From CAWJTN01 sp963845895 (GTDB taxonomy: Bacteria > Patescibacteriota > Microgenomatia > UBA1406 > GWC2-37-13): 64,000 nt of DNA. Positions 24,640-31,931 of this stretch are shown here, piece after piece (the first letter of the stretch is position 1; each line of letters begins with the position of its first letter). The notes under the pieces are model-generated. The model did not search any database. It saw only the letters and a program-made list of their open reading frames with translations, and had not been told where the DNA came from. The stretch spans positions 248,001 through 312,000 of the forward strand of contig CAWJTN010000001.1 of NCBI GenBank assembly GCA_963845895.1. The letters run 5' to 3'. The translations under genes were made by a program, and so were the position numbers.

Positions 24640-25707
24640 ATGAACAAAAGAATCGCTGAAGTTATTCCTTTGATGAATACGATTCCACCCAAAAAGTATG
24701 GAGGTATTGAACTTATAGCTCAAGAGTTATCGTTAGGTTTTGCCAAAAAAGGGTATAAAATTGGCGTTTTTTGTGCTAAGGGATCAAAATTAAAGGAAGT
24801 AAACGTTGATCTGATAGAAAGTTCACCTTTTCCAACTATTGAAGATCTTTCTCAAAACAGAAAATTTGAGATAAATGAATTTTTAAAGGTATTATCCAAT
24901 CAATCAAATTTCGATTTTTTTCATTTTCATTTCGAACCTATTATTCTAAATTGCAAAGTAGATAACATTGAATTTAATTTTTTGAATTTTATCAACAAAC
25001 CCATTTTAATTACATTTCACAATACGACTCATATTCAGGAACATATAGATTTTTACAAAGAACATAAAAGTTTATGGCAGTACAATTATGTTTTTATCAG
25101 CAAAAATCAAAGAGAACCTTTAAAATTTTTCCCAAATTCTACTATTATTTATAACGGCATTGACGTCAAAAGATTTCCTTTTAAAAATGAGCCTGGTGAT
25201 TATTTACTTTTTTTTGGTAGGTGCACAGATTTTAAGGGTATTTTAGAAGCTATTCAAATTGCAAACCTTGTTAATAAAAAACTAGTGATTGCAGCAAAAG
25301 TTGATCCTACAGATGAAAATTTTTATAACCAGAAGGTTAAACCGTTAATAGACGGAGTAAAAATTGTTTATGTAGGGGAAGTAGATTTCAATCAAAAAAT
25401 TGAATATCTAAAGAATGCCCTTTGTCTTCTTTTCCCAATTAAGTGGGATGAGCCTTTTGGATTGGTCCTAATAGAAGCTATGGCTTGCGGAACGCCAGTT
25501 ATTGCTTTTAATAGGGGATCCGTCAATGAAATTGTCGAAGATAAAGTGACTGGTTTTGTGGTAACTAATGTTGATCAAGCAGCAAGGGCAATTAGTAAGA
25601 TTGAACAAACTGATAGAGCAAAGTGCCGAGAAAGAGTGGAAAAACATTTTTCGCAAGAGAGAATGCTAAACGCCTATGAACAACTTTATAAAAAATTATT
25701 AGCTTGA
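24640..25707 (+). CDS. GT4-family glycosyltransferase, tandem paralog
   Basis: 355 residues, starting right after the stop of the preceding GT4 and clearly related to it: P-P-K-K-Y-G-G-I-E-L near the N-terminus, F-P-I-K-W-D-E-P-F-G-L-V-L-I-E and A-C-G-T-P-V-I-A-F in the donor domain. A tandem duplication with divergence suggests successive sugar additions. Confidence 0.87.
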   Translation: MNKRIAEVIPLMNTIPPKKYGGIELIAQELSLGFAKKGYKIGVFCAKGSKLKEVNVDLIESSPFPTIEDLSQNRKFEINEFLKVLSNQSNFDFFHFHFEPIILNCKVDNIEFNFLNFINKPILITFHNTTHIQEHIDFYKEHKSLWQYNYVFISKNQREPLKFFPNSTIIYNGIDVKRFPFKNEPGDYLLFFGRCTDFKGILEAIQIANLVNKKLVIAAKVDPTDENFYNQKVKPLIDGVKIVYVGEVDFNQKIEYLKNALCLLFPIKWDEPFGLVLIEAMACGTPVIAFNRGSVNEIVEDKVTGFVVTNVDQAARAISKIEQTDRAKCRERVEKHFSQERMLNAYEQLYKKLLA

Positions 25708-25795
25708 CTACTTTCATCAACGAGACCTTTATTTTTTCATAAGTACTTGATGATGGTGGTACCTAAGCTGGGAGAAAAGGATTAGAACCATTAAT

Positions 25796-25830
25796 ATTAA
25801 ACAATGTCAATCCTTGCGGGATTGGATGAG
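25796..25830. repeat. Repeat R2, copy b
   Basis: Second copy of the hairpin repeat at 21904-21938, differing at two positions, both in loops or flanks. Confidence 0.6.
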
Positions 25831-25864
25831 GAGATGATTTTGAGGCTAATTTTGTGCGTAAAAG

Positions 25865-25890
25865 GTTCTAACGTCCTCCACGAGCCTGAC
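25865..25890 (+). repeat. Repeat R1, copy c
   Basis: GTTCTAACGTCCTCCACGAG followed by CCTGAC. The following hairpin (about 25884-25916, T-run after) may terminate the glycosyltransferase operon. Confidence 0.65.
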
Positions 25891-25962
25891 TAGATATCAT
25901 TTCGGTATCTGGCTGGAGTTTTTATTCCCTCATAACGAAATAGTATCTACAAGAAACAATCT

Positions 25963-25968
25963 TATAAT
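25963..25968 (+). promoter_or_regulatory. -10 box of hflX
   Basis: TATAAT, 7 bases before ATG 25976. Confidence 0.45.
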
Positions 25969-25975
25969 CTTATTT

Positions 25976-27139
25976 ATGTATAATCGAGTTATTATGATGA
26001 AAAAAATACATCGCGTCGTCCTTATTGATGTTGTTGATCCTCATCTTCATAAAGAGGACGTTTTAAAAGATTTACAAGAATTGAAATCATTGGTTGCCAC
26101 CTATAATGGAATCGACGTTATTGACATTATCCAACACAGAACTCGTCCAGATAAAGCTACTTTTATTGGATCAGGAAAAGTTGTAGAGCTTGCGCAAATT
26201 GTTGAAGAAAAACAAATAGACATTATTGTTGTTAATGCTATTGTTAATCTAAGCGTTTTATTTAACTTGACGAAAAATCTTTGGTCGATTAACCCAAAAA
26301 TCCAGGTTTGGGATCGGATAGACTTAATCTTAAATATTTTTGATAAACATGCCACAACAACAGAGGCAAAACTACAAATAGAAATTGCCCGAATGCGCCA
26401 TATGGGACCAAGAATTTATGGACTTGGGGAAACTTATTTTTCCCGTCAAGGCGGTGGAATCGGTACAAAAGGTTTGGGAGAAACCAATATTGAATTAATG
26501 AAACGCCATTGGCGAGATCAGATAAAAAAGAAAAAGGATCAATTAGAAAAAATTTCCAATCAACACCTAGCCCAACTTGTTCGAAGACATACCAACAATA
26601 TTCCTGCAATTTCTATAGTTGGCTATACCAATGCTGGTAAAACGTCACTTTTTAATTTATTGACCAAAAAACATAAAATTGTCAAAAACACCCTGTTTGC
26701 AACCCTTGACAGCGTCACCGGTAAACTCTACTTTCCGTCGCAAAAAAAAGAAGCCACCATCTCCGATACAATCGGCTTTATCAAGGACCTGCCCTCATCC
26801 CTGATCGATTCCTTTACGTCAACTTTAATGGAATCGATCTATGCCGATATATTGCTTCACGTTATAGACATTAGTGACCCGCAGATGAATAAAAAAATTG
26901 AAACAGTTGAACAAATTTTAGAAGAACTCAAGGTACATTCAAAGAAAACTATCTTTGTCTTCAATAAAATTGACGCATTCAAAGGTGATGGTAAAAAAAT
27001 ATTAAAAGAGATTAATGAAAAATATTCCCAGTTTTCCCCTCAGTTTATTTCCGTCACCACCGATTACGGAATTGAAAAACTAAAAAAAGAAGTAGAAAAA
27101 GCAGTCTATCTCAATTTAGGCAAAGACTATGTTTATTGA
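25976..27139 (+). CDS. hflX: Ribosome-associated GTPase HflX
   Basis: HflX splits stalled or hibernating ribosomes. Residues ~15-200 are the HflX N-domain and coiled coil (P-D-K-A-T-F-I-G-S-G-K-V; G-G-G-I-G-T-K-G-L-G-E-T). The G domain has G-Y-T-N-A-G-K-T-S (G1), D-T-I-G-F-I (G3) and N-K-I-D (G4). 387 residues is a compact form. It overlaps obg by 11 bases, so two ribosome GTPases are translated together, close to an HPF-like gene. Confidence 0.94.
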   Translation: MYNRVIMMKKIHRVVLIDVVDPHLHKEDVLKDLQELKSLVATYNGIDVIDIIQHRTRPDKATFIGSGKVVELAQIVEEKQIDIIVVNAIVNLSVLFNLTKNLWSINPKIQVWDRIDLILNIFDKHATTTEAKLQIEIARMRHMGPRIYGLGETYFSRQGGGIGTKGLGETNIELMKRHWRDQIKKKKDQLEKISNQHLAQLVRRHTNNIPAISIVGYTNAGKTSLFNLLTKKHKIVKNTLFATLDSVTGKLYFPSQKKEATISDTIGFIKDLPSSLIDSFTSTLMESIYADILLHVIDISDPQMNKKIETVEQILEELKVHSKKTIFVFNKIDAFKGDGKKILKEINEKYSQFSPQFISVTTDYGIEKLKKEVEKAVYLNLGKDYVY

Positions 27140-28070
27140 TGAGGCTAAAATAACAATTCAAGCTGGCGACGGCGGAGCGGGAAAGGTTGCTTTTTTTATC
27201 AATAAAAAAGGACCCTGTGGTGGAAATGGAGGAAAAGGTGGAGATTTATATTTCGTCACAAACTCAAATATTACTGATCTAAAGAAATTCACTAAGACAA
27301 CTTTATTCAAAGCCCAAAACGGCCAACCAGGCGGTTCAAACAGAAGATTCGGAACAAAAGGCAAGGATATGCATCTCGAAGTTCCAGTAAACACAACGGT
27401 TATTGATAGCGAAACTAATAAAGAAATTACTCTAATAGATAAATTGTCAAGTATTTTGATTTGCCGAGGCGGGAATGGCGGATTTGGCAATGACTCGTTT
27501 AAAACTTCAACGAATCAAACTCCACACAATGCTACCCCAGGACGAAAGGGTCAAGAAAAAAAGATTACACTTATTCTCAAGCTCATAGCTGATTTTGGAC
27601 TTATTGGTCTTCCCAACGTTGGGAAAAGCAGTCTTTTAAATGAGCTGACAAATACAAATATCAAAACTGCCAACTATCCATTCACTACGCTTGAACCGAA
27701 CCTTGGAGTTATTAATGGCAAGATTATTGCCGATATTCCCGGTCTTATTGAAGGTGCTTCAGTGGGAAAAGGATTAGGAATCAAATTTTTAAAACATATA
27801 GAAAAAGTGTCGTTGCTGTTACATTGTATCTCAAGTGAATCTGAAGACGTTGAAAAAGATTATGGAACAGTGATTGAAGAAATTTCCAAATATAACGAAA
27901 CTATACTTGGAAAAAAAACCATCATTCTATTAACCAAAACTGACCTTGTCACAAAAGAGTTGATTAAAGAAAAAATAAAAATATTAAAAAAATTTGGTAA
28001 CCAAATAATCCTAGTTTCAATTTACGACTCGAGGTCTCTGGATTTGATCCGACACGCTCTGTCTGTCTAA
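27129..28070 (+). CDS. obg: Obg/CgtA GTPase (50S assembly)
   Basis: The glycine-rich Obg domain covers residues 1-~155 (G-D-G-G-A-G, G-P-C-G-G-N-G-G-K-G-G, G-G-N-G-G-F-G-N). The G domain follows: G-L-P-N-V-G-K-S-S (G1), D-I-P-G-L-I-E-G-A (G3), T-K-T-D (G4). It ends without the variable C-terminal domain, as in short Obg proteins. A repeat R1 copy follows its stop. Confidence 0.95.
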   Translation: MFIDEAKITIQAGDGGAGKVAFFINKKGPCGGNGGKGGDLYFVTNSNITDLKKFTKTTLFKAQNGQPGGSNRRFGTKGKDMHLEVPVNTTVIDSETNKEITLIDKLSSILICRGGNGGFGNDSFKTSTNQTPHNATPGRKGQEKKITLILKLIADFGLIGLPNVGKSSLLNELTNTNIKTANYPFTTLEPNLGVINGKIIADIPGLIEGASVGKGLGIKFLKHIEKVSLLLHCISSESEDVEKDYGTVIEEISKYNETILGKKTIILLTKTDLVTKELIKEKIKILKKFGNQIILVSIYDSRSLDLIRHALSV

Positions 28071-28083
28071 ATGGGTATAAAAA

Positions 28084-28139
28084 GTTCTAACATCCTCACT
28101 GTAAACAGGAAATTTACAGTGTAAATCACGAGCCTGGAC
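28084..28139 (+). repeat. Repeat R1, copy d, with an inserted hairpin
   Basis: The R1 sequence is split after ATCCTC by a ~29-base palindrome (ACTGTAAA ... TTTACAGT), then resumes CACGAGCCTGGAC. It is followed by a TTAGAGCCTTCT ... GGACGTTCGAACC tail also seen after copy f. Confidence 0.65.
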
Positions 28140-28242
28140 CCACTCTTTAGAGCCTTCTAACAATCCGATATTTTGACAGGGGACTGGACGTTCGAACCTT
28201 TTACAACAAATAAGAGTATACTAATGACATTTAAAATAATAT

Positions 28243-28602
28243 ATGACAGACATAGAAGAAATACCAATTATCTGGAAAAAACCTCATAATAGCACTAACA
28301 TTTATCATACAGGTACCATCAATATCCTTCTCGATCAATTTATTAAAAGATATCGTAAGCGACTTGATATTCGGAGTATTGTGGTCGATTTAGAGATGCC
28401 AAAAGATCCTGCAGGATATCCCAATAAGACCTTTATAGTCAAGCTGCATCTGACACTCAAATCGGGTAAAATTATTATTGCGGAAAGTAAAAAAAGAAGT
28501 GTAACTGATGCTATGAAAAATATCACCAGAGAAATAGATAACCAAACCCGCTCAACCGATCGCCAAAAACATACAGATAGTACTCGTAAACTAGGTGTTT
28601 AA
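28243..28602 (+). CDS. HPF/RaiA-like ribosome hibernation protein
   Basis: 119 residues. Q-F-I-K-R-Y-R-K-R-L, I-V-V-D-L-E-M-P-K, F-I-V-K-L-H-L-T-L-K-S-G-K and S-V-T-D-A-M-K-N-I-T-R-E-I fit the beta-alpha-beta-beta-beta-alpha fold of HPF/RaiA, which binds the 30S decoding region and stops translation. It lacks the C-terminal dimerisation domain of long HPF. Position after hflX-obg, all ribosome-linked, supports this. A 35-aa basic protein gene converges with it 9 bases downstream. Confidence 0.65.
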   Translation: MTDIEEIPIIWKKPHNSTNIYHTGTINILLDQFIKRYRKRLDIRSIVVDLEMPKDPAGYPNKTFIVKLHLTLKSGKIIIAESKKRSVTDAMKNITREIDNQTRSTDRQKHTDSTRKLGV

Positions 28603-28611
28603 TATAAAGAA

Positions 28612-28719
28612 TCATTTATTTAGTTCTCTTCGTCTAATAAGCTTTCTTATGCTTCCATGCATCTTTTTTTTAATTAAAGATTTCGCTTTCTTTTTACTGC
28701 CTCTTTTTATATTATGCAT
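28612..28719 (-). CDS. 35-aa basic protein, paralog 2
   Basis: 35 residues: K-R-G-S-K-K-K-A-K-S-L-I then K-K-K-M-H-G-S-I-R-K-L-I-R-R-R. It matches the gene at 19217-19324 in length and in about two thirds of residues, while synonymous positions differ. It converges with the HPF-like gene 9 bases away. Function unknown; a ribosome or nucleoid role is inferred only from charge and neighbours. Confidence 0.7.
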   Translation of the reverse strand: MHNIKRGSKKKAKSLIKKKMHGSIRKLIRRRELNK

Positions 28720-28825
28720 ATATTTAAACTAATAAGTTATGTCTCACCTTACCAGTTACTATTCGTATTGTCAAACAAGAAAACTTGAAGTTTGTTCTTT
28801 CAACTATATAATTCGTGCGTAAAAG

Positions 28826-28876
28826 GTTCTAACCCTTCGATTTCACTCAGGGTAAACATCCTCCACGAATCTGGAC
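28826..28876 (+). repeat. Repeat R1, copy e, with a REP half-site
   Basis: R1 split after GTTCTAAC by CCTTCGATTTCACTCAGGGT (28833 on), then resuming ACATCCTCCACGAATCTGGAC. Confidence 0.65.
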
Positions 28877-28905
28877 CAACTTCTTTACTATAGGGGCTTT
28901 TAAGA

Positions 28906-28911
28906 TATAAT
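28906..28911 (+). promoter_or_regulatory. -10 box of the 197-aa gene
   Basis: TATAAT, 6 bases before ATG 28918. Confidence 0.45.
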
Positions 28912-28917
28912 ATCTTC

Positions 28918-29511
28918 ATGCTAAAACTAGGAAAAGAAGGGTTTCAACATTTAGTGAGCCGAATCAGAAATATATCAGGTACTACAGCACATCTTGAAGA
29001 AACTTACAATAACGTTACCTCAGAACCAAACCTACCGTCAGCTGAAGACATATTTGCTTGGCTAAACTCTTCTGAAGGAAAAAACGTAGCTAAATATTTA
29101 TCTGTAATCGACGGTGTAGGTCATGGTTTTTTTGCTCCCATAGATTTAAGAGAACTACCAATTAATAATATTACTCATTGTGTGTATATTCCTGAAAAAG
29201 ATGAATTAGTTTTAGTTAATCCTTCACATATATTTGAACCCAAAGCAAAAGTTGCAGAAGATGCGCTTAAAAAGCGCGGTTTAAGAGATTATTATCATTA
29301 CAATTACCTTCTTGGTACTCTAGCTACTGTTAAAAGTAACGGATGGAAACTTTTTGATACAATAGATCCTACTTACAAACCTGAGGGTCCTGCTATTACT
29401 CTTTCTCATGAAGGTTTAAAATGGAGAGGAATTATCCTTTTCACAAGAGAAAAAGTAAAAGATAGAAACAATTATGCCGGAATCGAAAATCCTATGCTAC
29501 CTATTCTTTAA
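28918..29511 (+). CDS. Hypothetical protein, 197 aa
   Basis: Predicted soluble. The central part has Y-L-S-V-I-D-G-V-G-H-G-F-F-A-P-I-D and the C-terminal half contains a Y-Y-H-Y-N-Y-L-L-G-T segment. I do not recognise the family. It has its own leaderless promoter and is bracketed by R1 copies e and f, like a small cassette. Confidence 0.55.
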   Translation: MLKLGKEGFQHLVSRIRNISGTTAHLEETYNNVTSEPNLPSAEDIFAWLNSSEGKNVAKYLSVIDGVGHGFFAPIDLRELPINNITHCVYIPEKDELVLVNPSHIFEPKAKVAEDALKKRGLRDYYHYNYLLGTLATVKSNGWKLFDTIDPTYKPEGPAITLSHEGLKWRGIILFTREKVKDRNNYAGIENPMLPIL

Positions 29512-29526
29512 GAAAAGGTATAAAAA

Positions 29527-29553
29527 GTTCTAACATCCTTCACGAGTCTGGAT
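29527..29553 (+). repeat. Repeat R1, copy f
   Basis: GTTCTAACATCCTTCACGAG followed by TCTGGAT, with the same tail as copy d (TTAGAGCCTTCT ... GGACGTTCGAACC to about 29618). Confidence 0.7.
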
Positions 29554-29629
29554 CCGCTTTTTAGAGCCTTCTGACAAGCCGATAATTTGGGAGGGGAGTG
29601 GACGTTCGAACCTTTTTGAAATCTACCAT

Positions 29630-30595
29630 TTAGAGAATAACATTGAATAGATATCCTGTAAACATTATTCCAAGTGTTAATATTCCAATATAAATAGCAA
29701 GTAATCTTGGTTTCAATACCTTTCGCAAGATAATCATTTCAGGAAAAGATAAGGCAGTGACTGACATCATAAAAGCAAGAGCTGTACCAATTGGTAAACC
29801 CTTTTCAATGAGTGATCTAACGATAGGAATAGTTCCGGCCGCATTTGAATACAGAGGAACTCCAATAAGAACGGCAAAAGGAACAGCAAAAATATTACTT
29901 TTCCCGGCAATCTTTGCAAGAAAGTTTTCAGGCACATATCCGTGCACTAAAGCTCCGGCTGCAACGCCAATCAAAACATAAGGAAACACCTTTTTCACCA
30001 AATCGACAGTATATTGATAAGCTTCTTTTAATCGGTCAGAAAAAGTTTTTTTGATATCGATCATCTGACTGTTTGCTTTAATCTTCCAAACATAATCCTC
30101 AACCAAATGTTCAAGTTTCATCCGTCCGAGAATATAACCAACAACAACAGCTATAATAACTCCTGATGCAATATAGATAAGCGCAACCATTGAACCAAAT
30201 AATCCTAAAAGCATGATTGCAGCGACTTCGTTGACCATTGGAGCTGAAATTAAATAGGAAAAAGTTACACCAAGAGGAACACCTGATTCGACTAGTCCGA
30301 TGAATAACGGTACGGCCGAACAAGAACAGAAGGGAGTTACGATTCCAATAAGAGCGGCTATAATATTTCCGATTATTTCAAAACGATTTGATAACCATTT
30401 TTTAGTTTTCTCCGGCGGTAAGTAGGAGCGAATCACAGATACCACAAAAATAATGACAGATAATAAAAGAAATATTTTTATACTATCGAAGATAAAAAAG
30501 TTCACAGCTCCAGCCATCACGCTTTTTTTTACAAGATGAAAGATGGTATATGTAACCCAATCGGCAAATAATTGGATAGGGTAGAAAATATCCAT
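29630..30595 (-). CDS. ArsP/COG0701-family permease
   Basis: About eight to ten membrane segments. T-P-F-C-S-C-S-A-V-P and I-S-A-P-M-V-N-E-V match the permease family that includes ArsP (organoarsenical efflux) and SO_0444-type exporters; the C-S-C motif is thought to bind thiophilic metal(loid)s. It is the last gene of a three-gene operon with a redoxin and an ArsR regulator, with 1 base before it. Confidence 0.88.
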   Translation of the reverse strand: MDIFYPIQLFADWVTYTIFHLVKKSVMAGAVNFFIFDSIKIFLLLSVIIFVVSVIRSYLPPEKTKKWLSNRFEIIGNIIAALIGIVTPFCSCSAVPLFIGLVESGVPLGVTFSYLISAPMVNEVAAIMLLGLFGSMVALIYIASGVIIAVVVGYILGRMKLEHLVEDYVWKIKANSQMIDIKKTFSDRLKEAYQYTVDLVKKVFPYVLIGVAAGALVHGYVPENFLAKIAGKSNIFAVPFAVLIGVPLYSNAAGTIPIVRSLIEKGLPIGTALAFMMSVTALSFPEMIILRKVLKPRLLAIYIGILTLGIMFTGYLFNVIL

Positions 30596-30596
30596 A

Positions 30597-30836
30597 TTAT
30601 TTGACGCCTTTAATTAACTCTTTAATTTTTTCAATATTGGGAGTAAATCCAGTCATTATTGGCTTTCCATCTACGGCAAGAACAGGAGACTGCATTACAC
30701 CCATCTCGACGATCTTGGAAATATCGGTTATATACTCAACCTTTTCCTTCAATCCCATTTCATTAACAGCTTTCTGGGTAATTTCATATAACTTCTTACA
30801 GGTTGGACAACCAAAACCAAGCACTTGGATTTTCAT
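30597..30836 (-). CDS. Small thioredoxin-like redox protein
   Basis: 79 residues. G-F-G-C-P-T-C-K-K near the N-terminus is the active-site C-x-x-C, and S-P-V-L-A-V-D-G contains the cis-Pro. This is the short 'redox-active disulfide protein 2' family, commonly beside COG0701 permeases. It overlaps the regulator gene by four bases. Confidence 0.88.
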   Translation of the reverse strand: MKIQVLGFGCPTCKKLYEITQKAVNEMGLKEKVEYITDISKIVEMGVMQSPVLAVDGKPIMTGFTPNIEKIKELIKGVK

Positions 30837-31153
30837 AATGTAAATAATGAATTAATAATATATTCTCCTTTTTTAGTAAGTGAATAGTAAACACGAAGTC
30901 CTTTCTTTTCATCTTTAACAATCCCTGCTTCTTTGAGATCTTTTAAATGATGTGATATAAGGCTTTGGGAAAGATTTACATGTTCCATCATCTCACAGAC
31001 ACAATGTCTGCCTTTTTGTAATATACAAAGTAGTCTTAGCCTGCTTTCTTCTGAAACAATCTTAAGGAGTGATGATAGTGAAGCAACTTGCTTTGATTCA
31101 TTACTTTTTGATGAACAACAACTATATGAACTCATATTCATATAGAATAACAA
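30833..31153 (-). CDS. ArsR-family metalloregulator
   Basis: 106 residues. A winged helix-turn-helix (S-Q-S-L-I-S-H-H-L-K-D-L recognition helix) preceded by H-C-V-C-E-M-M, the C-V-C alpha-3 metal site of ArsR/SmtB repressors. The N-terminus has an extra C-C pair (S-Y-S-C-C-S-S). It likely represses this operon and releases DNA when As(III), Sb(III) or a thiophilic metal binds. ATG 31138 is an alternative start. Confidence 0.85.
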   Translation of the reverse strand: MLFYMNMSSYSCCSSKSNESKQVASLSSLLKIVSEESRLRLLCILQKGRHCVCEMMEHVNLSQSLISHHLKDLKEAGIVKDEKKGLRVYYSLTKKGEYIINSLFTL

Positions 31154-31215
31154 CTCATGAATAAGATGTCAATGGATGATTAACTCATTTACTATACTAA
31201 ATTCGTGCGTAAAAA

Positions 31216-31266
31216 GTTCTAACCCTTCGATTTCACTCAGGGTAAACATCCTCCACGACCCTGAAC
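31216..31266 (+). repeat. Repeat R1, copy g, with a REP half-site
   Basis: Same arrangement as copy e, ending CCACGACCCTGAAC. It lies in the upstream region of the arsR operon. Confidence 0.6.
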
Positions 31267-31333
31267 TTAGAGCTTCGTGTAAGCCTAAACTTTACCATTG
31301 TGTCTCTTACTTTCATTAATTAAAATAGAGTTA

Positions 31334-31594
31334 ATGATTAATCTTTTAAAACCAAATTTGTTGAATATACTGATAACAATTATTTTAATGGCCATAGTGT
31401 ATGTGATTGGCGTGATGTATTTTAATAACCCAGTCTGGATAAAAACTGGTTGCGCACCTAATCCAGCTTGTCCTACATGTGAAATTTGTATGTCTTGGGG
31501 ATTTCCGGGAATTATAAACTTTCAAATGTTACCTCTACTAATTTTATTGTATTTAATATCTTCATTAGTTAGCTTAATTTTTAAAAAGAAGTAG
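31334..31594 (+). CDS. Small membrane protein with cysteine-rich outer loop
   Basis: 86 residues from ATG 31334. Two hydrophobic segments (~10-28 and ~62-80) flank a loop with four cysteines, G-C-A-P-N-P-A-C-P-T-C-E-I-C. The loop could bind a metal or form disulfides. It stands just outside the arsR operon, divergent from it; a link is possible but not shown. Confidence 0.5.
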   Translation: MINLLKPNLLNILITIILMAIVYVIGVMYFNNPVWIKTGCAPNPACPTCEICMSWGFPGIINFQMLPLLILLYLISSLVSLIFKKK

Positions 31595-31673
31595 AATAAA
31601 AAATTCTAAGGTCATCCACTTAGGGGTTGTTTAAATTAATGAAAAGACTATACTTATTGCAACAAATCAAAAA

Positions 31674-31856
31674 ATGAAAAAACTAATGCAAAAAAAACAA
31701 ATAATGTATATTTGTCCGTTCTGCAAGAAAGATATCGTTTCTTCAAAAAAAACCGAAGTTTTTTATAGAAGCCATTGGATAAAAGGTTGCTTTGAATGCT
31801 TTGACTTATCCATTAGCGAACTAACCATTGTCGGTTTTCAAACAAAAAACTACTAA
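31674..31856 (+). CDS. Small zinc-ribbon-like protein
   Basis: 60 residues with I-C-P-F-C-K-K-D-I and G-C-F-E-C-F, a possible C-x2-C...C-x2-C zinc site. Internal ATGs at 31686 and 31704 are possible starts. Short and without context support, so tentative. Confidence 0.4.
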   Translation: MKKLMQKKQIMYICPFCKKDIVSSKKTEVFYRSHWIKGCFECFDLSISELTIVGFQTKNY

Positions 31857-31931
31857 AGTATTAACTTTAAAATCGAAACTCCACACGCTCAAAATTGTTG
31901 CACAAATCACAAAAACCTCTTGAGTCAAACC

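Noticed and set aside
27158..27490. Open frame antisense to obg
   Set aside because: It reflects the glycine-rich Obg domain (Pro-rich on the other strand).
18698..31266. Integron attC array
   Set aside because: R1 contains GTTCTAAC but lacks proper GTTRRRY/RYYYAAC core pairs, and no integron integrase is present in the window.
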